Of a DNA stretch of 7,032 nucleotides, positions 1 through 5,871 are shown piece by piece. The stretch's first letter is position 1. The number at the start of each line of letters is the position of its first letter. Location: the NCBI RefSeq assembly GCF_001983105.1, contig NZ_MOMC01000038.1, forward strand, positions 36,180-43,211, given 5' to 3'. The position numbers and the translations under genes are program-made. This stretch comes from Pseudofrankia asymbiotica. GTDB lineage: Bacteria; Actinomycetota; Actinomycetes; Frankiales; Frankiaceae. The notes beneath the pieces are model-generated. The model ran no database searches. It had not been told where the DNA came from and saw only the letters and a program-made list of their open reading frames with translations.

Positions 1-683
1 CCGTGGCCGTCGTTGTTGAAGTAGGCGTAGACGTCCAGGCCGCGTTGGTGCCATTCGAGGATCCGGTCGCTCCACCAACGCAGGTCCTCGTCGCTGTAGG
101 AACCGGCGTAGAGATTGTCGTGGTCGGGGCCGTGGAGGCGGACGTAGGCGAAGGAGGCCGTGGCTCGCAGAACGCAGGGCAGCCGGGCGCCGCTCATGAC
201 GCAGTACGCCGCCTGGTGGCGTTCGAGCAGCTCGTAGACGGGCTCGGCGTGCCAGCTCTCGTGGCGCAGTTCCACGGCCATCCGCAGCCACGGCGGAACA
301 CCGGCGAGGAAGTACTCCAGCCGGGCGTCGTCGCGGGTCTGCCGGACGTCGAGCTGGGCCAGGACCACCGCCCGCCGTTCACCCAGCTCGTGCCAGCCAC
401 GGGTGATCCGCTCGGTCCAGACCTCGGGGGCATGCAGCCGCTTCGCGTGGGTCAGCCCGCGCGGCGCCTTCACCGACATCGTGAAGCCGGCCGGCAGCCG
501 CTGTCGCCACGAGGCGAAGGCGGCGTCGGTCGGCCAACGGTAGAAGCTGGCGTTCAGCTCGACCGTGTCGAACCGGCTGGCGTAGATCGCCAGCCGGTCC
601 CGGGCCGGCGTCCCCGGCGGGTAGAGCACGCCGTCCCAGTGGTCGTAGCTCCAGCCCGATGTCCCGATGCGCAGTTTCGCCAT
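1..683 (-). CDS. DUF72 family protein (YecE-like), cut by the left window edge
   Basis: This is a partial gene: 227 codons are visible and the 3' end lies outside the window. The start MAKLRIGTSGWSY (residues 1-13) is the typical DUF72 opening. It is followed by VELNASFYRWP (41-51), VELRHESW (137-144), a YVRLHG segment and a C-terminal YFNNDGHG, all hallmarks of this TIM-barrel-like family. Family members are about 240-250 residues, so probably only some 15-20 residues are missing. The ATG at 683 is well supported because the HAD stop codon at 698-696 lies in the same frame just upstream and bounds the reading frame. No good Shine-Dalgarno sequence is seen in the 12-base gap, which suggests translation is coupled to the upstream HAD gene. 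The biochemical function of DUF72 is not established; links to nucleic acid or iron-sulfur metabolism have been proposed. Family assignment is firm, function is not. Confidence 0.93.
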   Translation of the reverse strand, partial: MAKLRIGTSGWSYDHWDGVLYPPGTPARDRLAIYASRFDTVELNASFYRWPTDAAFASWRQRLPAGFTMSVKAPRGLTHAKRLHAPEVWTERITRGWHELGERRAVVLAQLDVRQTRDDARLEYFLAGVPPWLRMAVELRHESWHAEPVYELLERHQAAYCVMSGARLPCVLRATASFAYVRLHGPDHDNLYAGSYSDEDLRWWSDRILEWHQRGLDVYAYFNNDGH

Positions 684-695
684 GGCGGCACGCGA

Positions 696-1388
696 TCACG
701 GGATCCGGCGGAGCAGGCGGCCGACCGGCGAGTCGTCGAGATGATCGAGCAGGTCGGCCGGGTCGCGGTAGACGGCGACCGCGCCGGCGTCGTCGAGCTC
801 GGCCCGGCTGATGCCGCCGGTCAGCACCCCGACGCACGCCAGTCCCGCCTTGCTCGCGGCCAGGACGTCCCACCGGCTGTCGCCGACCATCACCGCCTCT
901 TCCGCCCCGACCCCCGCCGCGTCCAGGGCCGCGGCGAGGATGTCGGGCTCGGGCTTGGCGTTCTCGGCGTCCGCGGAGGACGTGACGGCGGTGAGGGCGT
1001 CCTCCGCGGCAAGGGACCGGCGCAGTACCCGCAGCTCCTCGGGAGGCGCCGAGGTGGCCAGCACGACCTGGGCTCCGGACCGCCGCAGATGTCGGAGCAG
1101 GTCGCGGGCGCCCGGCAGCGGGCGGATCAGGCCGAAGAAGGCGGCGTAGTGCTCGGTGTGAGCCGCCTGCAGCACGTCGTCGCGGCCGCGGTCGCGATCG
1201 GGCAGCACCGCGTCGAGCATCTGGTCGGAACCCATGCCGATCCGGCGATGCAGGTCGGTCACCGTGACCGGATGCCCCTCCTGGCGGAACGCCCGGTACC
1301 AGGCCAGGGCATGGAAGTAGTTCGTGTCGACGAGTGTCCCGTCGATGTCCAGCAGTACGGCGACCGAATCACCCACGTCATCACCCAC
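696..1388 (-). CDS. HAD-superfamily phosphohydrolase (phosphoglycolate phosphatase / beta-phosphoglucomutase-like)
   Basis: The gene encodes a cytosolic haloacid-dehalogenase-fold hydrolase, 230 residues if the GTG at 1388 is used. Motif I is DIDGTLVD (residues 14-21, nucleophile D14 and acid D16). Motif II is ATSAPPEEL with S113, motif III is K145 in ENAKPEPD, and motif IV is VGDSRWD (168-174) with the metal-binding acids. Residues of about 22-90 form a helical cap of subclass C1 type (HALAWYRAF, then HRRIGMGSDQML), as in phosphoglycolate phosphatases and beta-phosphoglucomutases. The natural substrate, probably a small phosphorylated metabolite, cannot be read from sequence. The start is uncertain: GTG at 1388 or GTG at 1376 (226 residues), because a 12-bp duplication copies the start region. 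An ATG at 1550 in the same frame would add 54 low-complexity residues and overlap the divergent gene, so it is unlikely. The DUF72 gene follows after 12 bases, suggesting an operon. Confidence 0.93.
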   Translation of the reverse strand: MGDDVGDSVAVLLDIDGTLVDTNYFHALAWYRAFRQEGHPVTVTDLHRRIGMGSDQMLDAVLPDRDRGRDDVLQAAHTEHYAAFFGLIRPLPGARDLLRHLRRSGAQVVLATSAPPEELRVLRRSLAAEDALTAVTSSADAENAKPEPDILAAALDAAGVGAEEAVMVGDSRWDVLAASKAGLACVGVLTGGISRAELDDAGAVAVYRDPADLLDHLDDSPVGRLLRRIP

Positions 1389-1391
1389 GTC
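1368..1391 (-). repeat. Perfect 12-bp tandem duplication over the HAD start codon
   Basis: The plus-strand unit ATCACCCACGTC occurs twice back to back, at 1368-1379 and 1380-1391. On the minus strand each copy contains a GTG codon in the HAD frame, at 1376 and 1388. The encoded protein would start with two near-copies of Val-Gly-Asp-Asp/Ser. Because the unit is a multiple of three, gain or loss of a copy keeps the frame and only adds or removes a start codon and four residues. Confidence 0.9.
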
Positions 1392-1548
1392 CGGCTCGGT
1401 ACCCCCGCCCGGGCCCGCGCATGCCGGCCATCGTCCCCCGGCCGGTGTGGAGGCGAGCGGAAACGCGGCCTCCCGGATTCGCCGGTCGGCAGGCGGGGAA
1501 GGCGATCGGCGGGAACCACGCAGCCCCTGCAGGCGAGGGAGGACCGCC
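1389..1548. promoter_or_regulatory. Divergent intergenic region between the HAD and LLM genes
   Basis: These 160 bases lie between two divergently transcribed genes and should hold both promoters. No convincing -35/-10 pair is visible on either strand. One inverted repeat is present: CCGGCC at 1424-1429 and GGCCGG at 1440-1445 with a 10-base spacer. It could be an operator or only a by-product of the GC content. A CCTGCAGG palindrome sits at 1526-1533, immediately before the LLM ribosome binding site. The region's role as a promoter is inferred from gene layout. Confidence 0.4.
1535..1543 (+). promoter_or_regulatory. Strong ribosome binding site for the LLM oxidoreductase
   Basis: GAGGGAGGA includes a perfect GGAGG core (1538-1542), six bases before the ATG at 1549. 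It fixes the start of this gene, since the reading frame stays open for 225 bases upstream. It is the best Shine-Dalgarno sequence in the window. Confidence 0.85.
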
Positions 1549-2526
1549 ATGAAGATCGGCTACAAGCTGGCGACCGAGGCTTTCGGCCCAGCCGAGATCA
1601 TCCGGCAGGCGGCCGCCGCCGAGCGGGCCGGGTTCGACTTCGTCGAGCTGTCCGACCACTTCCACCCCTGGCTGGACAACCAGGGTCATTCGGCCTTCAC
1701 ATGGACGCTGCTGGGGGCGATGGCCGAGCGCACCGACCGGGTGGGGCTCGCGACCGGCGTCACCTGCCCGACGATCCGCTACCACCCGGCGGTGATCGCG
1801 CAGGCCGCGGCCACGGTCGCGCTGCTGTCCGACGGCCGGTTCACCCTCGGCCTCGGCTCCGGGGAGCGGCTCAACGAGCACGTCGTCGGCCGCGGGTTCC
1901 CGGCGGTGTCCGTCCGCCACGCGATGCTGCGCGAGGCCGTCGAGATCATCCGGCTGCTGTGGGAGGGCGGCTACCGCTCCTACGACGGCCGCTACCTCCA
2001 GCTCGAGGACGCCCGGGTCTTCGACCTGCCCGACTCCCCGCCGCCGATCGCGATCGCGGCCAGCGGCGGCCCGTCGGCCCGGCTGGCGGCCGCCTGCGGC
2101 GACGGGCTGTTCGCCACCGAACCCGAGCCGGAGATCGTCGGCGAGTTCCGGCGGGCCGGCGGTGACGGTCCCCGCTACGCCGAGATACCCGTGGCCTACG
2201 CCCCCGACGGGCACGAGGCCGCCAAGGCCGTCCTGTCCACCACCCGCTGGGCTCTCACCGGCTGGAAGGTCATGAGCGAGCTGCCCAACCCGGTCAACTT
2301 CGCCGCCGCCACCACGACGGTCACCGAGGACGACGTCGCCGCCCGGTTCGCCTGCGGCCCCGACCCGGACCGCCACCTGGAGGTCGCCCAGCCGTTCGTC
2401 GACGCCGGCTTCGACCACCTGGTCCTCATGAACGCCGGCCCCGACCCCGACGGCTTCCTCGACTTCTTCGCCGGCACCCTCTCGGCGCCGCTGCGCGCCC
2501 TCACCCCATCCGCCCAAGCGGCCTGA
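1549..2526 (+). CDS. F420-dependent LLM-class oxidoreductase, G6PDH-like family
   Basis: The product is a 325-residue TIM-barrel enzyme of the luciferase-like monooxygenase superfamily, close to the F420-dependent glucose-6-phosphate dehydrogenase group. By recalled alignment to mycobacterial Fgd1 it has MKIGYK at the N-terminus, SDHFHPW with H37 and W41 (Fgd1 H40 and W44), RYHPAVIAQAAAT (77-89), and LGSGERLNE with E106 (Fgd1 E109). These are F420-binding or catalytic positions in Fgd1, so F420 is the likely cofactor, giving hydride transfer to or from an alcohol, aldehyde or similar group. The phosphate-binding part is too divergent to claim glucose-6-phosphate as substrate. No signal peptide is seen, so it should be cytosolic. 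It is the first gene of the plus-strand cluster; the next gene starts 10 bases after its stop. Family placement is firm; the substrate is unknown. Confidence 0.94.
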   Translation: MKIGYKLATEAFGPAEIIRQAAAAERAGFDFVELSDHFHPWLDNQGHSAFTWTLLGAMAERTDRVGLATGVTCPTIRYHPAVIAQAAATVALLSDGRFTLGLGSGERLNEHVVGRGFPAVSVRHAMLREAVEIIRLLWEGGYRSYDGRYLQLEDARVFDLPDSPPPIAIAASGGPSARLAAACGDGLFATEPEPEIVGEFRRAGGDGPRYAEIPVAYAPDGHEAAKAVLSTTRWALTGWKVMSELPNPVNFAAATTTVTEDDVAARFACGPDPDRHLEVAQPFVDAGFDHLVLMNAGPDPDGFLDFFAGTLSAPLRALTPSAQAA

Positions 2527-2536
2527 GACACCGGCC

Positions 2537-3619
2537 ATGGTCGCGTCCCCGCCCGTACCCGTAGCTGTGTCCGCGCCCGCATCCGCGCCGTCTGAGCGCG
2601 CCTCTGAGCTCGCCGCCGCGTGTGCCGAGGCGAGCCTGTGGCCGCTGCCCCGAGCCGGGCGTACCCGAGTCCGCTGGTCGGCGCTGGCCGAGCTGGCCGA
2701 GCGCGACCTGGTCCTGGCCCGACTGGTCGAGGCGCACGCGGACGCGGTGGCCATCCTGGCCGAGCTCGGCGGCGGCCCGGTCCGGGTGGGTTCGCGGTGG
2801 GGGGTGTGGGCCGCGGAGGGACCGGGCCGGCCGCTGGCCGCGCGGCCAGCCCAGGACGGCGGGTGGCTGTTGGACGGGACGAAGCAGTGGTGCTCCGGCG
2901 CGACGCTGCTCACCCACGCGCTGGTCACGGCCCGATCGACCGACGGGGACCGGCGGCTGTTCGCCGTCGCTCTCGAGGCGCCCGGCGTGTCGGCCGGGCC
3001 GGACGCGTGGGCGGCGGCCGGGATGAAGGGCGCCGACACCCGCGCGGTCGCGTTCACGGGCGCGCCCGCCCGCGCCGTCGGGGAGAGTGGCGACTACCTG
3101 AGCCGACCAGGCTTCTGGGCCGGCGGGATCGGGGTCGCCGCCTGCTGGTACGGCGGCGCGGTCGCCGTGGCCGGGCCGTTGCGTTCGGCCGTCGCGGCCG
3201 GCCGGGACGACCCGCACGCCGCCGCCCATCTCGGCGCGGTCGACGTCGCGCTCGGCGCCTGCGCCGACGTGCTGCGGGCCGCCGCCGACCAGCTCGACGC
3301 CGACCGGTCTGGCACGGACTGGTCCGACACCGACCGGTCCGTGCCAGACCGGTCCACCGACCGGCCGGCCGCCACCACGGCCGCTGCCACCGACCATGCA
3401 CGGCTCGCCCGCCGGGTCCGCGGGACGGTGGCGCAGGCGGCGAGTGACGTGATCGTCCGGGTCGGCCGCGCGCTGGGCCCGGCTCCTCTGGCTGGCGACG
3501 CCGAGCACGCCCGCCGGGTCGCGGACCTGGAGGTCTACATCCGCCAGGACCACGCCGAACGCGACCTGGCCGCGCTCGGCGCCGACGTGGCCGCGACTCA
3601 CGGTGACTGGTCGCTGTGA
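2537..3619 (+). CDS. Acyl-CoA-dehydrogenase-like flavoprotein
   Basis: The 360-residue product resembles the acyl-CoA dehydrogenase fold. After an Ala/Pro/Ser-rich N-terminus (1-20) comes a helical part, then the middle-domain signature GTKQWCSGA (114-122) and the region around MKGADTRAVAFTGAPA. A C-terminal helical domain ends with RALGPAPLAGD and YIRQDHAERDLAALG; the core IRQDHAERD is residues 335-343. The last motif resembles the type-2 or DszC-like branch more than classical fatty-acid beta-oxidation enzymes, and I could not identify a catalytic glutamate with confidence. A flavin-dependent oxidation of a small substrate, or a monooxygenase-like reaction, is an inference. Residues 256-275 are an Asp/Ser/Thr-rich insert encoded by palindromic repeat DNA. 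The gene lies 10 bases after the LLM gene, with no clear Shine-Dalgarno sequence, and its TGA overlaps the PIG-L GTG. Confidence 0.88.
   Translation: MVASPPVPVAVSAPASAPSERASELAAACAEASLWPLPRAGRTRVRWSALAELAERDLVLARLVEAHADAVAILAELGGGPVRVGSRWGVWAAEGPGRPLAARPAQDGGWLLDGTKQWCSGATLLTHALVTARSTDGDRRLFAVALEAPGVSAGPDAWAAAGMKGADTRAVAFTGAPARAVGESGDYLSRPGFWAGGIGVAACWYGGAVAVAGPLRSAVAAGRDDPHAAAHLGAVDVALGACADVLRAAADQLDADRSGTDWSDTDRSVPDRSTDRPAATTAAATDHARLARRVRGTVAQAASDVIVRVGRALGPAPLAGDAEHARRVADLEVYIRQDHAERDLAALGADVAATHGDWSL
3302..3354. repeat. Large near-perfect inverted repeat inside the ACAD-like gene
   Basis: The left arm is 3302-3324 and the right arm 3332-3354, with a 7-base loop (3325-3331). The outer 18 bases pair perfectly: GACCGGTCTGGCACGGAC at 3302-3319 against GTCCGTGCCAGACCGGTC at 3337-3354. 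There follows one G.T wobble (3320/3336) and four more pairs (GGTC/GACC). The RNA or single-stranded DNA could form a 23-bp GC-rich stem. It lies wholly inside a coding frame and is translated as part of an Asp/Ser-rich insert. Confidence 0.93.
3302..3361 (+). repeat. Degenerate 15-bp tandem repeats (four units) coding D-R/W-S-x-x
   Basis: Four 15-base units begin at 3302, 3317, 3332 and 3347. Each starts with GACCGGTC or a one-base variant and codes for Asp-Arg/Trp-Ser plus two variable residues. The units coincide with the inverted repeat, units 1 and 4 and units 2 and 3 lying opposite each other in the stem. Period 15 keeps the reading frame. The insert (residues 256-275) falls between predicted helices, before HARLARRVRG. 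Confidence 0.8.
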
Positions 3620-4359
3620 CCGCCGGCATGCCGTACACCGGCGTCACCCGTGACCTGAACGGGCCGGGCACCCCCGAGGCCACGTGGGCCGCCGCCGAGC
3701 TGCCCGGCCGACTCCCCACCGTCGACCCGGCGTCGTTACGACCCGCGCCGCCGGGCCGGGTCGTGGTCGTCGCCCCGCACCCGGACGACGAGACCTTCGG
3801 CGTCGGCGGAACGATGGTCCTGCTCGCCGCGCTCGCGGCGCCCGTGGTCGTCGTCGCGGTGACCGACGGCGAGGCGAGCCATCCCGGCCGGGCCGACGAG
3901 CTGCGACGGATCCGGCTGGCCGAACGCGCCGAGGCGCTGCGCCGACTCGGCGTCGCCGACGCCGAGGTGCACCGGCTGGGTCTCCCGGACGGCGACGTGG
4001 GCGCCACGGCGGTGGCGGCCCGGCTCCGACCGCTGCTCAGCGCCGACGACCTCGTCCTCACGCCCTGGCAGCACGACGGGCACCCCGACCACGACGCCTG
4101 CGGCGCGGCGGCGGCCGCCCTGGTCCAGCCCGACCGGCTGTGGTTCTACCTGATCTGGGCCTGGCACTGGGCCACCCCGGCCGAGCTGCCGTGGGAGCGC
4201 GCGGAACGGGTCCCACTGGGCGCGGCGGCGACAGCGGCCAAACGCGCGGCGGCCCGGGCCTACGCGTCCCAGCTCGAGGGCGACACGCCGATCCTGCCGC
4301 CGGCCACGCTGGCCCGGTTGCTGCGCGCCGACGAAGTGCTGCTGAGAGGGCCCCGATGA
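3616..4359 (+). CDS. PIG-L family (LmbE-like) zinc-dependent deacetylase
   Basis: The 247-residue product carries the family's metal-site motifs. APHPDDE is at residues 53-59, with likely zinc ligands H55 and D58 and base D57. HDGHPDHDACG is at 153-163, with H159 as the expected third ligand by analogy with MshB. A Rossmann-like core begins at RVVVVAPHPDD (48-58), preceded by about 47 extra residues. PIG-L enzymes remove acetyl groups from N-acetylglucosamine-containing substrates (GlcNAc-phosphatidylinositol, the MshB and bacillithiol substrates) or related amides. Here the likely product is a free amine, the kind of group the next gene's methyltransferase could act on. The GTG start overlaps the ACAD stop as GTGA (3616-3619); an in-frame ATG at 3628 is the alternative. 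Neither has a clear Shine-Dalgarno sequence, so translational coupling is likely. The exact substrate is unknown. Confidence 0.93.
   Translation: MTAGMPYTGVTRDLNGPGTPEATWAAAELPGRLPTVDPASLRPAPPGRVVVVAPHPDDETFGVGGTMVLLAALAAPVVVVAVTDGEASHPGRADELRRIRLAERAEALRRLGVADAEVHRLGLPDGDVGATAVAARLRPLLSADDLVLTPWQHDGHPDHDACGAAAAALVQPDRLWFYLIWAWHWATPAELPWERAERVPLGAAATAAKRAAARAYASQLEGDTPILPPATLARLLRADEVLLRGPR
4345..4350 (+). promoter_or_regulatory. Ribosome binding site for the NodS-like methyltransferase
   Basis: AGAGGG lies five bases before the ATG at 4356, inside the end of the PIG-L gene. It supports this start, which would otherwise be unclear because the frame stays open far upstream. Confidence 0.6.
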
Positions 4360-4955
4360 CCGTTCCCGGCTCCTACTTCGACCGGCTCTACGCCGCGTCG
4401 GACGACCCCTGGGGCTTCCGCGACCGCTGGTACGAGCGGCGCAAACGCGCACTGACGATGGCGTTGCTGCCCGACGCCCGCTACGGGACGGCCTACGAGC
4501 CCGGCTGCTCCATCGGCCTGCTGACCGCGGAGCTGGCCGGGCGCTGCGACCGGCTCCTGGCCACCGACATCGCCCCGGCCGCCGTCGAGGCTGCCCGCCA
4601 CCGGACCCGGGACCTGCCGCACGTCGACGTCCAGGTCGCGGCGCTGCCCGCCGACTGGCCACCCGGCGGGCACGACCTGGTCGTCCTGTCGGAGGTGGGG
4701 TACTACCTCGACCGCCCCGCCGCGGCCGACCTCGCCCACCGCGCCGCCGGGACCGCCGGCACGCTGCTCGCCGTCCACTGGCGGCCCGACGTCGGCGACT
4801 ACCCGCTGGGCGGCGACGACGTCCATGACCTGCTCGCCACCGCCACGCGGACGGCCGGGCTGACCCACCTCGCCCACCACCGGGACGACGACCTCGTGGC
4901 CGACGTCTGGTGCACCGACCCGCGCTCGGTGGCGACGAGGACGGGCCTGCGGTGA
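4356..4955 (+). CDS. NodS-like class I SAM-dependent methyltransferase
   Basis: The 199-residue protein matches the length and layout of the NodS family. SYFDRLYAASDDPWGFRDRWYE (in residues 6-27) is the family's N-terminal region. EPGCSIG (48-54) is SAM-binding motif I, LLATDIAP with D71 ends strand beta-2 and should bind the ribose hydroxyls, and HDLVVLSEVGYYL is the motif IV/post-IV segment. Rhizobial NodS methylates the free amino group of a deacetylated chitooligosaccharide, so N-methylation of the amine released by the adjacent PIG-L enzyme is a reasonable inference. Many NodS-like proteins in non-symbiotic bacteria have no known substrate. Both junctions overlap: ATGA with PIG-L (4356-4359) and GTGA with the glycosyltransferase (4952-4955), indicating tight co-expression. 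No membrane segment or signal peptide is seen. Confidence 0.92.
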   Translation: MTVPGSYFDRLYAASDDPWGFRDRWYERRKRALTMALLPDARYGTAYEPGCSIGLLTAELAGRCDRLLATDIAPAAVEAARHRTRDLPHVDVQVAALPADWPPGGHDLVVLSEVGYYLDRPAAADLAHRAAGTAGTLLAVHWRPDVGDYPLGGDDVHDLLATATRTAGLTHLAHHRDDDLVADVWCTDPRSVATRTGLR

Positions 4956-5740
4956 CCCCGCACGCCGAGCGAACCGGTGTCGAACGGGCGGACGTCGAGC
5001 GGGTCGGTGTCGAGCGAACCGGTGTCGAACGGGTCAGTGTGGTCGTTCCCGCCCACGACGAGCAGGACCTGATCGACGGCTGCCTGGACGCGCTGGCCGT
5101 GGCCGTCGCCCACCCCGGCCTGGCCGGCGTGCCGGTCGACGTCCTCGTCGTGACCGACTCCTGCGCGGACGCCACCGCGGCCCGGTGCCAGGCCCGCGGA
5201 GTGCGCACGCTGGCCGTGTCGGAACGCAACGTCGGCCGGGCCCGGGCCGCTGGGTTCGCGGCCCTGCTCGCCGGCGCCCCGAACGGCGGCGCGTCCGGGT
5301 GCTGGCTCGCGACCACGGACGCCGACAGCCGGGTGGCGCCGGACTGGCTGGCCGCCCAGGTCCGCCTGGCCCGCCGCGGCGCCGACGCCACCTTCGGGGT
5401 CGTCGACGTCGAGGACTGGAGCGGCTGCCCTCCGATGACGCCGGACCGGTTCGCCGCCGGTTACGCCGGTACCGCGCCCGACCAGCCCGGACCGCATCCT
5501 CACGTCCATGGGGCGACGATGGGCGTGCGGGCCGACGCCTACCTGCGGGTCGGGGGAATGCCCGCCCTTGCCGTCGGGGAGGATCACGAACTGGCCCGGC
5601 GGCTGACCGCCGTCGGTGACCTGCGGGTGGTGCGCACCACCGCCGTCCGCGTCACCACCAGTGCCCGGCTCGTCTCCCGTGTCCGCGGCGGCTTCGCCGA
5701 CTACCTGCGTGCCCTCACCGACGAGCCCGCCACCACCTGA
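4952..5740 (+). CDS. Family 2 (GT-A fold) glycosyltransferase with repeat N-terminus
   Basis: The product is a 262-residue nucleotide-sugar transferase. After the N-terminal repeats comes the GT2 core: VSVVVPAHDE (28-37) is strand beta-1 and the nucleotide-binding loop, VLVVTDSCADAT (64-75) follows, and TTDADS (121-126) supplies the DXD-type metal site (D123, D125). HGATMGVRADAYLRVGGM (186-203) is the acceptor region, and GEDHEL (209-214) holds the usual catalytic-base acids. There is no transmembrane helix and no QxxRW motif, unlike processive chitin/NodC-type synthases, so a single sugar transfer in the cytosol is more likely. The GTG at 4952 overlaps the methyltransferase stop. Residues 6-30 are five five-residue repeats running into beta-1, an unusual N-terminus. 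It is the last gene of the cluster; 237 bases follow before the next gene. Donor and acceptor are unknown. Confidence 0.9.
   Translation: MTPHAERTGVERADVERVGVERTGVERVSVVVPAHDEQDLIDGCLDALAVAVAHPGLAGVPVDVLVVTDSCADATAARCQARGVRTLAVSERNVGRARAAGFAALLAGAPNGGASGCWLATTDADSRVAPDWLAAQVRLARRGADATFGVVDVEDWSGCPPMTPDRFAAGYAGTAPDQPGPHPHVHGATMGVRADAYLRVGGMPALAVGEDHELARRLTAVGDLRVVRTTAVRVTTSARLVSRVRGGFADYLRALTDEPATT
4967..5041 (+). repeat. Five 15-bp tandem repeats at the start of the glycosyltransferase
   Basis: Units begin at 4967, 4982, 4997, 5012 and 5027. They encode Glu-Arg-x-x-Val five times: ERTGV, ERADV, ERVGV, ERTGV, ERVSV. Units 1 and 4 are identical, and the identity extends to 23 bases (4966-4988 equals 5011-5033). 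The last unit forms the beginning of the first beta strand of the glycosyltransferase fold, so the repeats look like stepwise duplication of the gene's own 5' end. Confidence 0.92.
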
Positions 5741-5787
5741 CCGGGTCTCCCCGCATGGACAGCGCACGCCCGGGGCCAGGGCCTTGG

Positions 5788-5808
5788 TCCCGTCACGATG
5801 GGACGGGA
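5788..5808 (+). terminator. Possible terminator hairpin after the cluster
   Basis: TCCCGTC (5788-5794) pairs with GACGGGA (5802-5808) around a 7-base loop, 47 bases after the glycosyltransferase stop. No T-run follows, which is common for actinobacterial hairpin terminators but leaves the call weak. Confidence 0.35.
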
Positions 5809-5865
5809 GCGCGGGGCGGGCGAGCGACCGCGCCATCGTGGTCGCGTGCGTGAAGGGTTGTTGGG

Positions 5866-5871
5866 TTGACA
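5866..5871 (+). promoter_or_regulatory. Candidate -35 box for the metallopeptidase gene
   Basis: A perfect TTGACA stands out in a less GC-rich stretch 106 bases before the ATG at 5978. The -10 region is poor: CACACT at 5887-5892 (15-base spacing) is the nearest TAnnnT-like hexamer. If it is used, the 5' leader would be roughly 80 bases. Confidence 0.35.

Noticed and set aside
1389..1550. Longer HAD protein starting at ATG 1550 on the minus strand
   Set aside because: The extra 54 residues are low complexity, resemble no HAD extension, and would overlap the ribosome binding site and start of the divergent LLM gene.
3..2165. A 720-codon open frame on the plus strand
   Set aside because: It lies antisense to the DUF72 and HAD genes and out of frame with the LLM gene. 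Its translation is low-complexity Arg/Gly/Ala-rich and shows no domain; it is a product of GC-biased codon use.
1381..3057. A 558-codon open frame on the minus strand
   Set aside because: It is antisense to the LLM and ACAD-like genes, which have clear family motifs, and its own translation has none.
3302..3354. Inverted repeat considered as an insertion sequence end or a normal intrinsic terminator
   Set aside because: There is no transposase, no target duplication that I can see, and no T-run. The reading frame continues through it into conserved family sequence.
2501..3601. A 366-codon open frame on the minus strand
   Set aside because: It is a shadow of the ACAD-like gene; its Gly/Arg/Pro-rich translation is not recognisable.
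4967..5041. Short repeat array considered as CRISPR
   Set aside because: Units are directly adjacent with no spacers, 15 bp long, in frame and within a coding sequence.
3736..5391. A 551-codon open frame on the minus strand
   Set aside because: It runs antisense to three genes with intact catalytic motifs (PIG-L, NodS-like, GT2), and its translation is mostly Arg/Gly/Ser repeats.
2537..5740. Reading the cassette as true nodulation genes
   Set aside because: There is no NodB-type polysaccharide deacetylase, no membrane NodC-type synthase, no NodA acyltransferase and no nod box visible; only the NodS-like gene is related by family.
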